The position numbers and the translations under genes are program-made. Positions 1-7,996 of a stretch of DNA of 64,000 nucleotides are shown here, one piece after another; position 1 is the stretch's first letter, and every line of letters begins with the position of its first letter. Under the pieces are notes generated by a model. The model did not search any database, had not been told where the DNA came from, and saw nothing but the letters and a program-made list of their open reading frames with translations. The stretch is from Bradyrhizobium manausense (GTDB lineage Bacteria; Pseudomonadota; Alphaproteobacteria; Rhizobiales; Xanthobacteraceae), in assembly GCF_018130615.1 (NCBI RefSeq), contig NZ_JAFCKB010000001.1:682001-746000 (forward strand), written 5' to 3'.

Positions 1-1359
1 GCGAGTGCGGTCGCGGGCCGCAAGATGTCCGCGCTCGATGCCACGGACGCCGCGCTTGCGCGTATCAAGCAGCACGACGGTGTTCTCAATTGCTTCACCG
101 ACGTCACCGCCGAGCGCGCCCGTGCCAAGGCGCGCGCGATCGACGCCGACATCGCCGCCGGCAAAGAGGTCGGCCCGCTCGCTGGCGTGCCCTTCGCGGT
201 GAAGAACCTGTTCGATGTCGCTGGCCTGCCGACGCGGGCGGGCTCGAAGATCAACCGCGACCTCGCGCCGTCCAAGCGCGATGCCACGCTGATCGAGCGC
301 ATGGAAGCGGCCGGCGCCGTGCTGGTCGGTGCGCTCAACATGGGCGAATACGCCTACGATTTTACGGGCGAGAACGTCCATGACGGTCCCTCGCGCAATC
401 CGCATGATACCACGCGCATGACCGGCGGCTCCTCCGGCGGTTCGGGCAGTGCCGTCGGTGGCGCGCTGGTGCCGATCGCGCTCGGCTCGGACACCAATGG
501 CTCGATCCGCGTTCCGTCCTCCTTTTGCGGCATCTTTGGCTTGAAGCCGACCTATGGCCGGCTGTCCCGCGCGCGCTCGTTCCCGTTCGTCGCGAGCCTC
601 GATCATCTCGGCCCGTTCGCACGCTCCGTCACCGATCTCGCGCTTGCCTATGACGCGATGCAGGGACCCGACGCCGACGATGGCGCCTGCACGACGCGCG
701 GACTGGACCCGACGCTGCCGCTCATCGCGAATCCGATCTCGGACCTGCGCATTGCGGTCGCGGGTGGGTATTTCCAGAAGAACGTGTTCCCGGAAGCGGT
801 CGAAGCCGTCAGCCGCGTCGCCAAGGCGCTCGGCGCGACAAGGGTCGTCGACGTGCCCGAAGCCTCGCGCGCTCGCGCGGCGGCCTATATCATCACCACC
901 ACCGAAGGCGCCTCGCTGCATCTCGATCGCCTGCGCAAGCGCCCGAACGATTTCGATCCGGCGGTGCGCGACCGGTTGATCGCGGGCGCCATGGTTCCGG
1001 CGCCGCTGGTCGATCGCGCGCAAAAATTCCGCCGCTGGTATCGTGCGCAGCTTGCCGAGATCTTCAAGTCGATCGACGTACTGCTCGCGCCCGCGACGCC
1101 CTGCACCGCGCCGAAGCTCGGCCAGGTCAACTTCAATCTCGATGGCGTCGAGCTGCCGGTGCGCGCCAATATCGGCATCCACACCCAGCCGATCTCGTTC
1201 ATCGGCCTGCCCGTGGTCGCGGTGCCGGTGCCGCTCGAGCCGCTGCCGATCGGCGTGCAGATCATCTGTGCGCCCTGGCGCGAGGACATCGCGTTGCGCG
1301 TCGCGTACGCATTGGAACAGATGGGCGTGGCATCCGCGCCATCGCCAAGGGGACTCTAA
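1..1359 (+). CDS. atzE: AtzE-like amidase (1-carboxybiuret hydrolase large subunit), 5' end outside window
   Basis: Amidase-signature enzyme. The reading frame is open to base 1, and the residues before the first ATG at 25 (ending AGRK) continue the usual N-terminal helix, so the true start lies upstream. The Ser-Ser-Lys machinery is visible: Lys in PFAVKNLFD, the Gly/Ser-rich GGSSGGSGSA, and the nucleophile region SDTNGSIR. Sequence character and the following atzH-like gene point to AtzE, which with the small subunit AtzG (expected just upstream, not visible) hydrolyses 1-carboxybiuret. A general amidase or Asp-tRNA amidotransferase-A-like role is less likely. Substrate is inferred from family and context. 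Confidence 0.8.
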   Translation, partial: ASAVAGRKMSALDATDAALARIKQHDGVLNCFTDVTAERARAKARAIDADIAAGKEVGPLAGVPFAVKNLFDVAGLPTRAGSKINRDLAPSKRDATLIERMEAAGAVLVGALNMGEYAYDFTGENVHDGPSRNPHDTTRMTGGSSGGSGSAVGGALVPIALGSDTNGSIRVPSSFCGIFGLKPTYGRLSRARSFPFVASLDHLGPFARSVTDLALAYDAMQGPDADDGACTTRGLDPTLPLIANPISDLRIAVAGGYFQKNVFPEAVEAVSRVAKALGATRVVDVPEASRARAAAYIITTTEGASLHLDRLRKRPNDFDPAVRDRLIAGAMVPAPLVDRAQKFRRWYRAQLAEIFKSIDVLLAPATPCTAPKLGQVNFNLDGVELPVRANIGIHTQPISFIGLPVVAVPVPLEPLPIGVQIICAPWREDIALRVAYALEQMGVASAPSPRGL

Positions 1360-1371
1360 GAGGAATCCAAA

Positions 1372-1764
1372 ATGGAGATCGATCTCCCCGACGTGATCGC
1401 GGAAGTCACAGCCGCGTTCGAGCGCTATGAGCGGGCCCTCGTCAGCAACGACGTCGCCGTGCTCGGTGAACTCTTTCGCAACGACCCCCGCACGCTGCGC
1501 TACGGCATTGGCGAGAACCTCTACGGATATGAGGCGATCTCCGGCTTCCGCGCGGGCCGTTCGCCGGTCGGCCTCAATCGTCGCACCGCGAAGACGGTGA
1601 TCTCCAGCTATGGCCGCGATACGGCCGTGGCCTCCACGCTGTTCTATCGCGACACGGCGCCCGGCAAGGTCGGCCGCCAGATGCAGACCTGGATTCGCTT
1701 CCCGGAGGGCTGGCGCGTTGTCGCTGCCCATGTCAGCATCATCGACGAGTCGAAAGAGACCTGA
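1372..1764 (+). CDS. atzH: AtzH/HpxZ-like small protein (NTF2-like, DUF3225)
   Basis: A 130-residue protein starting 12 bases after the amidase stop, with an AGAGGAA ribosome-binding site. It resembles the family called HpxZ beside oxalurate genes and AtzH beside AtzE. AtzH of Pseudomonas ADP was described as a decarboxylating amidohydrolase acting on 1,3-dicarboxyurea, the AtzEG product, to give allophanate. The internal Arg-rich, NTF2-like core ([19 protein letters not shown] through WRVVAAHVS) is visible. Close coupling to the amidase supports a shared pathway; which of the two named activities it has cannot be told from sequence. Confidence 0.75.
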   Translation: MEIDLPDVIAEVTAAFERYERALVSNDVAVLGELFRNDPRTLRYGIGENLYGYEAISGFRAGRSPVGLNRRTAKTVISSYGRDTAVASTLFYRDTAPGKVGRQMQTWIRFPEGWRVVAAHVSIIDESKET

Positions 1765-1768
1765 CCGT

Positions 1769-2491
1769 ATGACGCTTGACGATTTTCCGCCCGGGATACT
1801 GCCGGCCGAGCCGGTGGTGCCACGGGTCGACCGGGCGCAGCCGAGCATGCACAAGGTCACGCGCGCCGAGGAGCTGCGGCTTCAGCTCGCCGACGAGATC
1901 GTGCGTGGAACCCTGGCCCCCGGCGCGCCGCTGGACGAGACCGACATCGCGCGCCGCTTCAGCGTGTCGCGGACCCCGGTGCGCGAGGCGCTGCGGCAAC
2001 TGGTGGCGAGCGGTCTGGTCGAGGCGCGGCCCCACCGCGGCGCGGTGGTGGCGCAGCCCTCGATCGAGCGGCTGACGAGCATGTTCGAGGCGATGGCGGA
2101 GCTGGAGGCGCTCTGCGCCGGCCTCGCCGCCGAGCGCATGTCGGCTGCCGAGCGCCATGGGCTGGAGGCCATCCACGAAGAGCTCCGCGTTCTCAGCTAC
2201 GCCGGGAATCCCGATCGCTTCCACGAGGTCAACGAGCGCTTTCACAACGCGATCTACGCGGGATCGCAGAACGGCTACATCGCCGAGATTACGCTCGCGA
2301 CCCGCGTGCGCGTGCAGCCGTTCCGCCGCGCCCAGTTCCGCAATCTCGGCCGCCTGGCAAAATCGCAAGCCGAGCACGACCGCGTCGTCGTCGCCATCAT
2401 GCGCGGTGACAAGCAGGGCGCCGCCGCCGCGATGCGCGCGCATATCGAGCTGGTGCGCGGTGAGTATGAGATCTACGCGGTGTCGGTGTAG
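1769..2491 (+). CDS. GntR/FadR-family transcriptional regulator
   Basis: 240 residues, ATG at 1769 chosen because it follows the atzH stop by only a few bases; an in-frame ATG at 1610 would lie inside atzH. Residues about 30-95 form the winged helix (LADEIVRGTLAPG, then FSVSRTPVREALRQL, then the wing PHRGAVVA). The rest is an all-helical FCD ligand-binding domain with the usual metal-type residues (NERFHNAIY, then the helix around AEHDRVVVAI). It probably controls this cluster in response to a pathway acid; the ligand is unknown. Confidence 0.85.
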   Translation: MTLDDFPPGILPAEPVVPRVDRAQPSMHKVTRAEELRLQLADEIVRGTLAPGAPLDETDIARRFSVSRTPVREALRQLVASGLVEARPHRGAVVAQPSIERLTSMFEAMAELEALCAGLAAERMSAAERHGLEAIHEELRVLSYAGNPDRFHEVNERFHNAIYAGSQNGYIAEITLATRVRVQPFRRAQFRNLGRLAKSQAEHDRVVVAIMRGDKQGAAAAMRAHIELVRGEYEIYAVSV

Positions 2492-2514
2492 GCGACGGCG
2501 CTTCGACAAGTGCC

Positions 2515-2550
2515 GTAGGGTGGGTTAGCCGAAGGCGTAACCCACCCTAC
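2515..2550. repeat. 13-bp-arm inverted repeat between convergent genes
   Basis: Perfect 13-base arms (GTAGGGTGGGTTA and its complement) around a 10-base loop, lying between the converging GntR and allophanate hydrolase genes. It could serve as a bidirectional terminator although no T-run follows. The 14 bases TGCCGTAGGGTGGG at 2511 recur exactly at 31211, so this is a dispersed repeat family rather than a dedicated terminator. Confidence 0.8.
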
Positions 2551-2555
2551 GAGAC

Positions 2556-4373
2556 CTACGCCTTGGCAGCTTCCGCCATGAACTTCCGCCAGCCGCCATA
2601 CACGGTGATATCCCGCGCCTCGCTCAGCACCTCCGGCTCGACGAGAAATCCCTTCACGCTCCGTCCGTCCGCCAGCCGGATCGTCCCGATCGCCATTGGC
2701 GCCGGGATCGCATTGACGAACTTGCCGAAGGCGGAGGACGACAGCGACCAGATCTCCAGCTCGATCGACGCGCCCGCGCCGGCCGCAACGCGTAACAGGC
2801 CTGGCTTTGGCGGCGTGGTCGTGAGTGCATAAAGCTTGTAGTCCGGCGTAGTCTTGGTCGCCTCAAGCAGCTTTGCGCTCAACGCCGTCAATTCGCCGTT
2901 CAGCGCCATGCCGGAGAGATGCGCGCCGACGACGGCGATGGGGATCTCGTCGCCGCTGTTTGCCGGCAGCGGCGCGAGAGCAGCTTGCGGCACGCCCTTC
3001 GCGCCGACGGTCAGCTTCGTATCAGCATGGAACACGCGGCCGATGCTTGCGAGCAGTGCATCGCGGCCCGCGGGAGCCAGCAACGTGATGCCAAACGGAA
3101 TGCCATCGGCGCGCATCGACGCGGGAAGTGCCAAGCCACAGAGATCTAGCAGGTTGACAAAATTGGTGTAGGTGCCGAGCCGGCTGTTGAGCTCGATCGG
3201 GTTGGCCAGCACTTGTGCGGTCGTATAGGCCGTCGGTGCGGTCGGCAGCACCAGCGCGTCGATGTTGGCGAATGTGCGCTCGGCGGTCTTGCGCAGGCCC
3301 TGCAGGCGGTAGAGCGCCGAGAAGGTCTCCGCCGCAGTCAGCCGCGCGCCGGCGGCCGTGATCTCGCGCGTGACCGGATGAATCGAATCGGGTGCGGACG
3401 CCAGCAGATTCTTGATCACGAGATAGCGTTCGGCGACCCAGGGACCTTCGTACAACAACCTTGCCGTCTCGTAGAACGGCTCGAGATCGAATTCGACGAG
3501 CGTTGCGCCAAGCGCGGTCCAGCGCTTCAGCGCATCGGCATAGGCGGCCTCGGCCTTCTTGTCGCCGAAGAAGATCAGCTGTCCGTTGCGCGGCACGCCG
3601 AGGCGAAGATTTGCAGGGAATGGCGTGAGCGCGCCGAGCGGCCGGTCGCGCGAGAACGGATCAGCCTGGTCGGGGCCGGCCATCACCGACAGCGCGAGCG
3701 CGGCGTCGTCAACCGTCAGCGCGAAGACCGAGATGCAATCGAGCGTGCGGCAGGCCGGCACCAGGCCCGCATTCGAGATCATGCCGAGGCTCGGCTTCAG
3801 CCCGACGATGTTGTTGAGCATCGCCGGCACGCGACCTGAGCCGGCGGTGTCGGTCCCCAACGACAGCGGCACCAGGCCAGCGCCGACCGCCACAGCGGAG
3901 CCCGAGCTCGATCCGCCGGGAATGAGATCGTCGCGGATCGAATTTTTGGGAATGCCAAAGGGCGAGCGCACGCCGACGAGGCCGGTCGCGAACTGATCCA
4001 GATTGGTCTTGCCGATGATGATCGCGCCCGCGGCGCGCAGCCGCTGCACGGCGGTCGAGTCATGCGCCGGTGCATAAGCGTAGGCCGGGCAGGCCGCCGT
4101 GGTCGGAAAACCCAGCGCGTCGATATTGTCCTTCACCGCGACAGGCACGCCGTAGAGCGGCAGATGAGCCGCATCCTTCGCGGTCAGCTTCTCGGCCTCC
4201 GCGATCGCATCCCCCTCGTCGCGCAGGCTGATGAAAATGGCGGGATCGTTGTGGTCGCGGATGCGCTGATAGGTCCGCGCGACCGTCTGCGCCGGTGTCA
4301 TCGTGCCCGCGCGATGCGCGGCCACGATCGCAGCGATCGTTTCAGGCTGCTCAGCCCCCATTTCGGCCTTCAT
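2556..4373 (-). CDS. atzF: allophanate hydrolase
   Basis: 605 residues. Hydrolyses allophanate to ammonia and carbon dioxide, the last step of urea-carboxylase, biuret and cyanuric-acid routes. The N-terminal amidase domain (about 1-440) carries Lys in VAVKDNIDA, the Ser-rich GGSSSGSAVAV and GTDTAGSGRVPA. The C-terminal domain (about 460-600, from IPIAVVGAHLSGMALN to the end) is the AtzF/DUR1,2-type allophanate domain, so this is the full two-domain enzyme. ATG at 4373 (MKAEMG) was preferred to an upstream in-frame ATG at 4436 because homologues begin near here. It converges on the atzE-atzH-GntR genes, so it belongs to the same function but a separate transcript. Confidence 0.92.
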   Translation of the reverse strand: MKAEMGAEQPETIAAIVAAHRAGTMTPAQTVARTYQRIRDHNDPAIFISLRDEGDAIAEAEKLTAKDAAHLPLYGVPVAVKDNIDALGFPTTAACPAYAYAPAHDSTAVQRLRAAGAIIIGKTNLDQFATGLVGVRSPFGIPKNSIRDDLIPGGSSSGSAVAVGAGLVPLSLGTDTAGSGRVPAMLNNIVGLKPSLGMISNAGLVPACRTLDCISVFALTVDDAALALSVMAGPDQADPFSRDRPLGALTPFPANLRLGVPRNGQLIFFGDKKAEAAYADALKRWTALGATLVEFDLEPFYETARLLYEGPWVAERYLVIKNLLASAPDSIHPVTREITAAGARLTAAETFSALYRLQGLRKTAERTFANIDALVLPTAPTAYTTAQVLANPIELNSRLGTYTNFVNLLDLCGLALPASMRADGIPFGITLLAPAGRDALLASIGRVFHADTKLTVGAKGVPQAALAPLPANSGDEIPIAVVGAHLSGMALNGELTALSAKLLEATKTTPDYKLYALTTTPPKPGLLRVAAGAGASIELEIWSLSSSAFGKFVNAIPAPMAIGTIRLADGRSVKGFLVEPEVLSEARDITVYGGWRKFMAEAAKA

Positions 4374-4565
4374 GGCGATAAAGCTCCGGCAACTTGTCTC
4401 CCCCCGGTGAAGCAAGCGATGTGCCATTGTGTACAATATCCGGGCAGCGCGGTCGCTGCAGATATTATTGCGAGATCAGTGGCTTGGGAGACGCTCTGAT
4501 GAACCATCAGGCGGCCGCGCCGGCGCCCGGTTCAGGTCACTTGCCTAAATCGTATGCAGTCATGA

Positions 4566-5060
4566 TCAGGTGAAGTCAGCCAGGATCCGCAGCAGCCGCT
4601 CCCGGTTCTCCTTGCCGATCTTGTCCTCGACATGCCGCTCGTGCTCGGCGGCGAGCCGCTTGAATCTGGCCAGTGCGGTTTCGCCCTGCCTCGTGAGGTG
4701 CAGTGCGTGGGAGCGGCGGTCCGTCTTGGACTTGATTCGTTTCACCAGCCGGCGCTGTTCGAGACTGTCGAGCAGGTGCACCAGCCGGGCGCGCTCGATG
4801 CCCAAGCGTTTGGCCACGGCCATCTGCGACAGGCCGGGATTGGCGCCGATCACGGTCAGCACCGAATATTGCGTCGGCCGGATGTCGACGTCGCCGAGCG
4901 TCTTGATGAAGTCCTGGAAGATCCAGATCTGGAAGCGCCGCACCGCATAGCCGGCGTGGCCGACCAGGGCGTCGAGGCCGATCTCGTCCGCGTCGATCCG
5001 CCGCGCGGCGCCGTTGCCGGCGCGTTTGCGGGGGGAAGTCCGGGCTGCGGTGGTTGTCAC
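4566..5060 (-). CDS. MarR-family regulator divergent from feruloyl-CoA synthase
   Basis: 164 residues with a winged helix at about 60-130 (TQYSVLTVIGANPG, then MAVAKRLGIERARLVHLLDSLEQRRLV, then the wing with KTDRRSHALHLT). MarR proteins beside hydroxycinnamoyl-CoA genes (FerR/CouR type) are repressors released by the CoA thioester. The divergent arrangement with the CoA synthase and the palindrome between them fit that model; the ligand itself is inferred. A basic N-terminal tail (RKRAGNGAARR) precedes the domain. Confidence 0.85.
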   Translation of the reverse strand: MTTTAARTSPRKRAGNGAARRIDADEIGLDALVGHAGYAVRRFQIWIFQDFIKTLGDVDIRPTQYSVLTVIGANPGLSQMAVAKRLGIERARLVHLLDSLEQRRLVKRIKSKTDRRSHALHLTRQGETALARFKRLAAEHERHVEDKIGKENRERLLRILADFT

Positions 5061-5110
5061 GTCGCCTCTCCTGCCGTGTGACCTTAGCGCCTCGCGGGTT
5101 CAAGCGGAAG

Positions 5111-5131
5111 ATTGTTGTTGACGACAACAAT
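5111..5131. promoter_or_regulatory. probable MarR operator
   Basis: Perfect inverted repeat ATTGTTGT-TGACG-ACAACAAT in the MarR/feruloyl-CoA synthase intergenic region, 8-base arms around 5 bases. It lies 50 bp upstream of the MarR start and 77 bp upstream of the synthase start, a position from which one dimer could control both promoters. It also argues against the in-frame upstream ATG at 5131 as the synthase start. Confidence 0.7.
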
Positions 5132-5208
5132 TGCTGTGCCCAACATTATGGCCAAAGGGGCCCGGAACGAGGCCGCGACCGATCCCCGATGTGGGCGAGG
5201 AGGAAACC

Positions 5209-7059
5209 ATGACGATCGCCTCACGCGGTGGCGCCGCAAGCCTGTTCGCAACGCCCAACACCGTCGCCGAGCATCGCGCCGATGGCAGCATCGTGCTGCG
5301 CTCGCAGGACGCCTTGCGCGACACCGTGCGCTGCATCGGCGACTGGCTGGAACAATGGGCGCGGCAAACGCCTGACGCGATCTTTCTCGCCGAGCGCGGC
5401 AGCATCGAAGCGCCGTGGACGACCGTGAGCTACGGGCAGGCGCGGCGGCAGGTACGGGCGATCGCGTCCTGGATATTGGCGCAAGGGTTGAGCGCCGAGC
5501 GCCCGCTCGCGATCCTCTCCGACAACAGCATCGACCACGCGCTGCTCGCGCTGGCCGCCCAGCATGTCGGCGTGCCCTCGGCCGCGATCTCGCCGGCCTA
5601 TTCGCTGATGTCGAAGGATTTCGACAAGCTCAAGAGCATGATTGCGCTGCTTCAGCCCGGCGCGATCTATGTGTCCAGCACCAAGCCGTTCGCGGCGGCG
5701 CTTGCTGCGATCGAGCCGTTGCACAACGCGCAGGTCATCAGTGGCAACGCCGGCGACGCCGATGCGCTCGCCTTCCGCACCATCGCGGCAACGCCTGAAA
5801 TCCCCGAGGTCACAAAAGCCTTCGCGGCGGTGACACCTGACACGATCGCAAAATTCCTGTTCACGTCGGGCTCGACCGGTACGCCCAAGGCAGTCATCAA
5901 CACCCAGCGCATGCTGACCTCAAGCCAGCAGGCCAAGGCGCAGACCTGGACTTTCCTCGAACAGGCCGGCAGCGAACTCGTCATCCTCGACTGGCTGCCC
6001 TGGAGCCACACATTCGGTGCCAACCACAATTTCAATCTCGTGCTGCGCAACGGCGGCTCGCTCTATATCGACGGCGGCAAGCCCGCGCCCGGTTTGTTTG
6101 CGACCTCGCTCGCCAATCTGAAGAGCGTGATGCCGACGGTGTATTTCAACGTGCCGCGCGGATTCGATATGCTGATCGCGGCGCTGCGCGGCGACGAGGA
6201 ACTCCGCCGCCGCTTCTTCAGCGAGGTGAAATTCGCCTTCTATGCCGGCGCCGCGCTGCCTCAGAACCTTTGGGATGCGCTCGAGCAGCTTTCCGTCGAG
6301 GCCGTCGGCCACGCCATGCCGATGGTCTCGGCCTGGGGCTCGACGGAAACATCGCCGCTCGCGACCGACTGCCATTTCCTTGCCGAACGCTCCGGTAATA
6401 TCGGCGTGCCCATTCCCGGCACGGAGCTGAAGCTCGTCACCTCCGGCGACAAGCTGGAAGTGCGCGTGCGCGGGCCCAACGTCACGCCGGGCTATTGGAA
6501 GGCGCCGGAGTTGACCAGGCGGGCCTTTGACGAGGAGGGTTTCTACCTCATCGGCGACGCCGTGAAGCTCGCGGACGCCGATCGGCCGGAGCGTGGTCTG
6601 TTCTTCGATGGTCGCGTTGCGGAAGACTTCAAGCTCAACTCCGGCACCTGGGTCAGCGTCGGCACGCTGCGGGTCGCCGGCATCGCCGCGTTGGCGCCGC
6701 TTGTGCAGGATATCGTCGTGACCGGCCATGGCGGTGACGAGGTGCGCTTCCTGGTGTTTCCGAACATCGTCGCATGCCGCGCTCATGCCGGCTTGTCCGA
6801 GACGATCGGCGTGAACGACGTGCTCGCGCACGACAAAATCAGGACCGCGATCGCGCAGGGGCTGGCAAAGCTCAAGCAGCAGGCCGCCAACTCGTCCGGT
6901 CACGCCACGCGCGCGCTGTTGCTTGCCGAGCCGCCGTCGGTCGATGGTGGCGAGATCACCGACAAGGGTTACATCAACCAGCGCGCGGTGCTGACGCGGC
7001 GGGCCGATGCGGTGACGCGGTTGAATGATGATGCGTCGGCGGAGTGGATCGGGCTGTAG
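5209..7059 (+). CDS. fcs: feruloyl-CoA synthase (AMP-forming)
   Basis: 616 residues. Activates ferulate or related hydroxycinnamates to the CoA thioester for side-chain shortening. The ANL P-loop is LFTSGSTGTPKAVI, the A5-type motif is SAWGSTETSPLA, and the later core YLIGDAVKL is present. The stretch FDGRVAEDFKLNSGTWVSVG is typical of the feruloyl-CoA synthase branch rather than fatty-acyl or benzoate ligases. ATG at 5209 follows GAGGAGGA at good spacing. Enoyl-CoA hydratase/lyase and vanillin dehydrogenase partners are not adjacent. Exact substrate is inferred. Confidence 0.85.
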   Translation: MTIASRGGAASLFATPNTVAEHRADGSIVLRSQDALRDTVRCIGDWLEQWARQTPDAIFLAERGSIEAPWTTVSYGQARRQVRAIASWILAQGLSAERPLAILSDNSIDHALLALAAQHVGVPSAAISPAYSLMSKDFDKLKSMIALLQPGAIYVSSTKPFAAALAAIEPLHNAQVISGNAGDADALAFRTIAATPEIPEVTKAFAAVTPDTIAKFLFTSGSTGTPKAVINTQRMLTSSQQAKAQTWTFLEQAGSELVILDWLPWSHTFGANHNFNLVLRNGGSLYIDGGKPAPGLFATSLANLKSVMPTVYFNVPRGFDMLIAALRGDEELRRRFFSEVKFAFYAGAALPQNLWDALEQLSVEAVGHAMPMVSAWGSTETSPLATDCHFLAERSGNIGVPIPGTELKLVTSGDKLEVRVRGPNVTPGYWKAPELTRRAFDEEGFYLIGDAVKLADADRPERGLFFDGRVAEDFKLNSGTWVSVGTLRVAGIAALAPLVQDIVVTGHGGDEVRFLVFPNIVACRAHAGLSETIGVNDVLAHDKIRTAIAQGLAKLKQQAANSSGHATRALLLAEPPSVDGGEITDKGYINQRAVLTRRADAVTRLNDDASAEWIGL

Positions 7060-7088
7060 CGGTCGAGTTAGCGAAGCCACGTTCCGCT

Positions 7089-7192
7089 GTCATTCCGGGA
7101 CGCGCCTCTTGGCGCGAGCCCGGAATCCATTTCACCGCTGGGGTGTTGCACGATGGATTCCGGGGTTCGCGCTGCGCGCGCCCCGGAATGAC
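7089..7192. repeat. REP-like palindromic element (GTCATTCCGGG family)
   Basis: Begins GTCATTCCGGG and ends CCCCGGAATGAC, with a second inner inverted pair (CCCGGAATCCAT against ATGGATTCCGGGG). Intergenic, downstream of the feruloyl-CoA synthase. Related copies lie at 37048, 54123, 57414 and 28992 in this window. Confidence 0.8.
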
Positions 7193-7241
7193 GAGCGGGA
7201 TACGCCAGCTATCCTGTCGCAATATCCTGCACAATTCTTTT

Positions 7242-7330
7242 GTTGCCTAAGCAACTAATTTATGCGAACCGTTCTGATAGGGATGACGGCGGAGGAAACC
7301 GCTGCGTCCGATTTCGGAGGAAACGATGCT
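7242..7330 (+). promoter_or_regulatory. orphan operator-like palindrome plus strong ribosome-binding-type sites, no gene
   Basis: GTTGC-CTAA-GCAAC at 7242-7255 looks like a MarR-type operator half-site pair. It is followed by two copies of GGAGGAAAC (near 7290 and 7317), the second directly before ATG at 7326. The frame opened by that ATG runs antisense through the MarR gene and resembles no protein I know. The stretch may be a leftover 5' region of a lost gene or simply a binding site of the neighbouring MarR protein. The 7193-7406 region holds nothing else I can support. Confidence 0.3.
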
Positions 7331-7406
7331 CGGCAGCAAAGGTGCCGCTGGCAAGCGCCGGCGTGTGCCCGGAGACGATAGCGGATCGCGCCCGGCGCCC
7401 GGCCTG

Positions 7407-7913
7407 TCAGCTCTCGGGGCCGCCGGTCACTGCGCCGAGATTCTCGTGCAGCCGGCGGACGAGGTCGATCAGTACCTCGCGCTCGTCCTTGCTGAGGCAG
7501 GACAGCAGGCGGCGTTCGCGGTCGAGGGCAGCAACAATCACCTTGTCATGGGTGGCGCGGCCCTTTGCCGACAGCGAGATCGAATGGGTGCGGCCGTCGT
7601 TCGGGTCGGTGCGGATCGAAACCAATCCGCGCTTCTCCAGTCCTGCCAGCGTTCGGCTCACCGGCCCCTTGTCGAAACCAATGACGTGACAGATTCGCGA
7701 GGCTGGAATGCCGGGCTCGATCGCCAGCAGCGACATGATCCGCCATTCCGTGACGTTGACGCCGAACTGTCGTTGGTAGAACGCGGTGGCGCTATTCGAG
7801 AGCTTGTTGGCGATGAAGGTGATGAGGGCCGGGACGTAACGGTCGAGATCGAGCGTCGGTCCCGCCTCCGTGGGCGCGGGCTTTTGGCGGGATCTGGTCG
7901 AAGGCGCAGGCAT
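7407..7913 (-). CDS. MarR-family regulator divergent from P450
   Basis: 168 residues from ATG 7913; an in-frame TTG at 7943 would add ten. Winged helix at about 55-125: NVTEWRIMSLLA, ASRICHVIGFDKGPVSRTLAGLEKRGLV and the wing RTDPNDGRTHSISLS. Transcribed away from the P450 gene with about 80 bp between starts, so it is the likely regulator of the P450 and its binding-protein neighbour. No clear palindrome is visible in that short gap; one lies on its other side near 7242. Confidence 0.82.
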   Translation of the reverse strand: MPAPSTRSRQKPAPTEAGPTLDLDRYVPALITFIANKLSNSATAFYQRQFGVNVTEWRIMSLLAIEPGIPASRICHVIGFDKGPVSRTLAGLEKRGLVSIRTDPNDGRTHSISLSAKGRATHDKVIVAALDRERRLLSCLSKDEREVLIDLVRRLHENLGAVTGGPES

Positions 7914-7996
7914 ATCGGGATTCTGACTTGCGGCGGGTCCCAAGACCTAAGGGCATGCGCCGCGCTTTCACAAGATCAAAATGAGGGAGAACCCTT

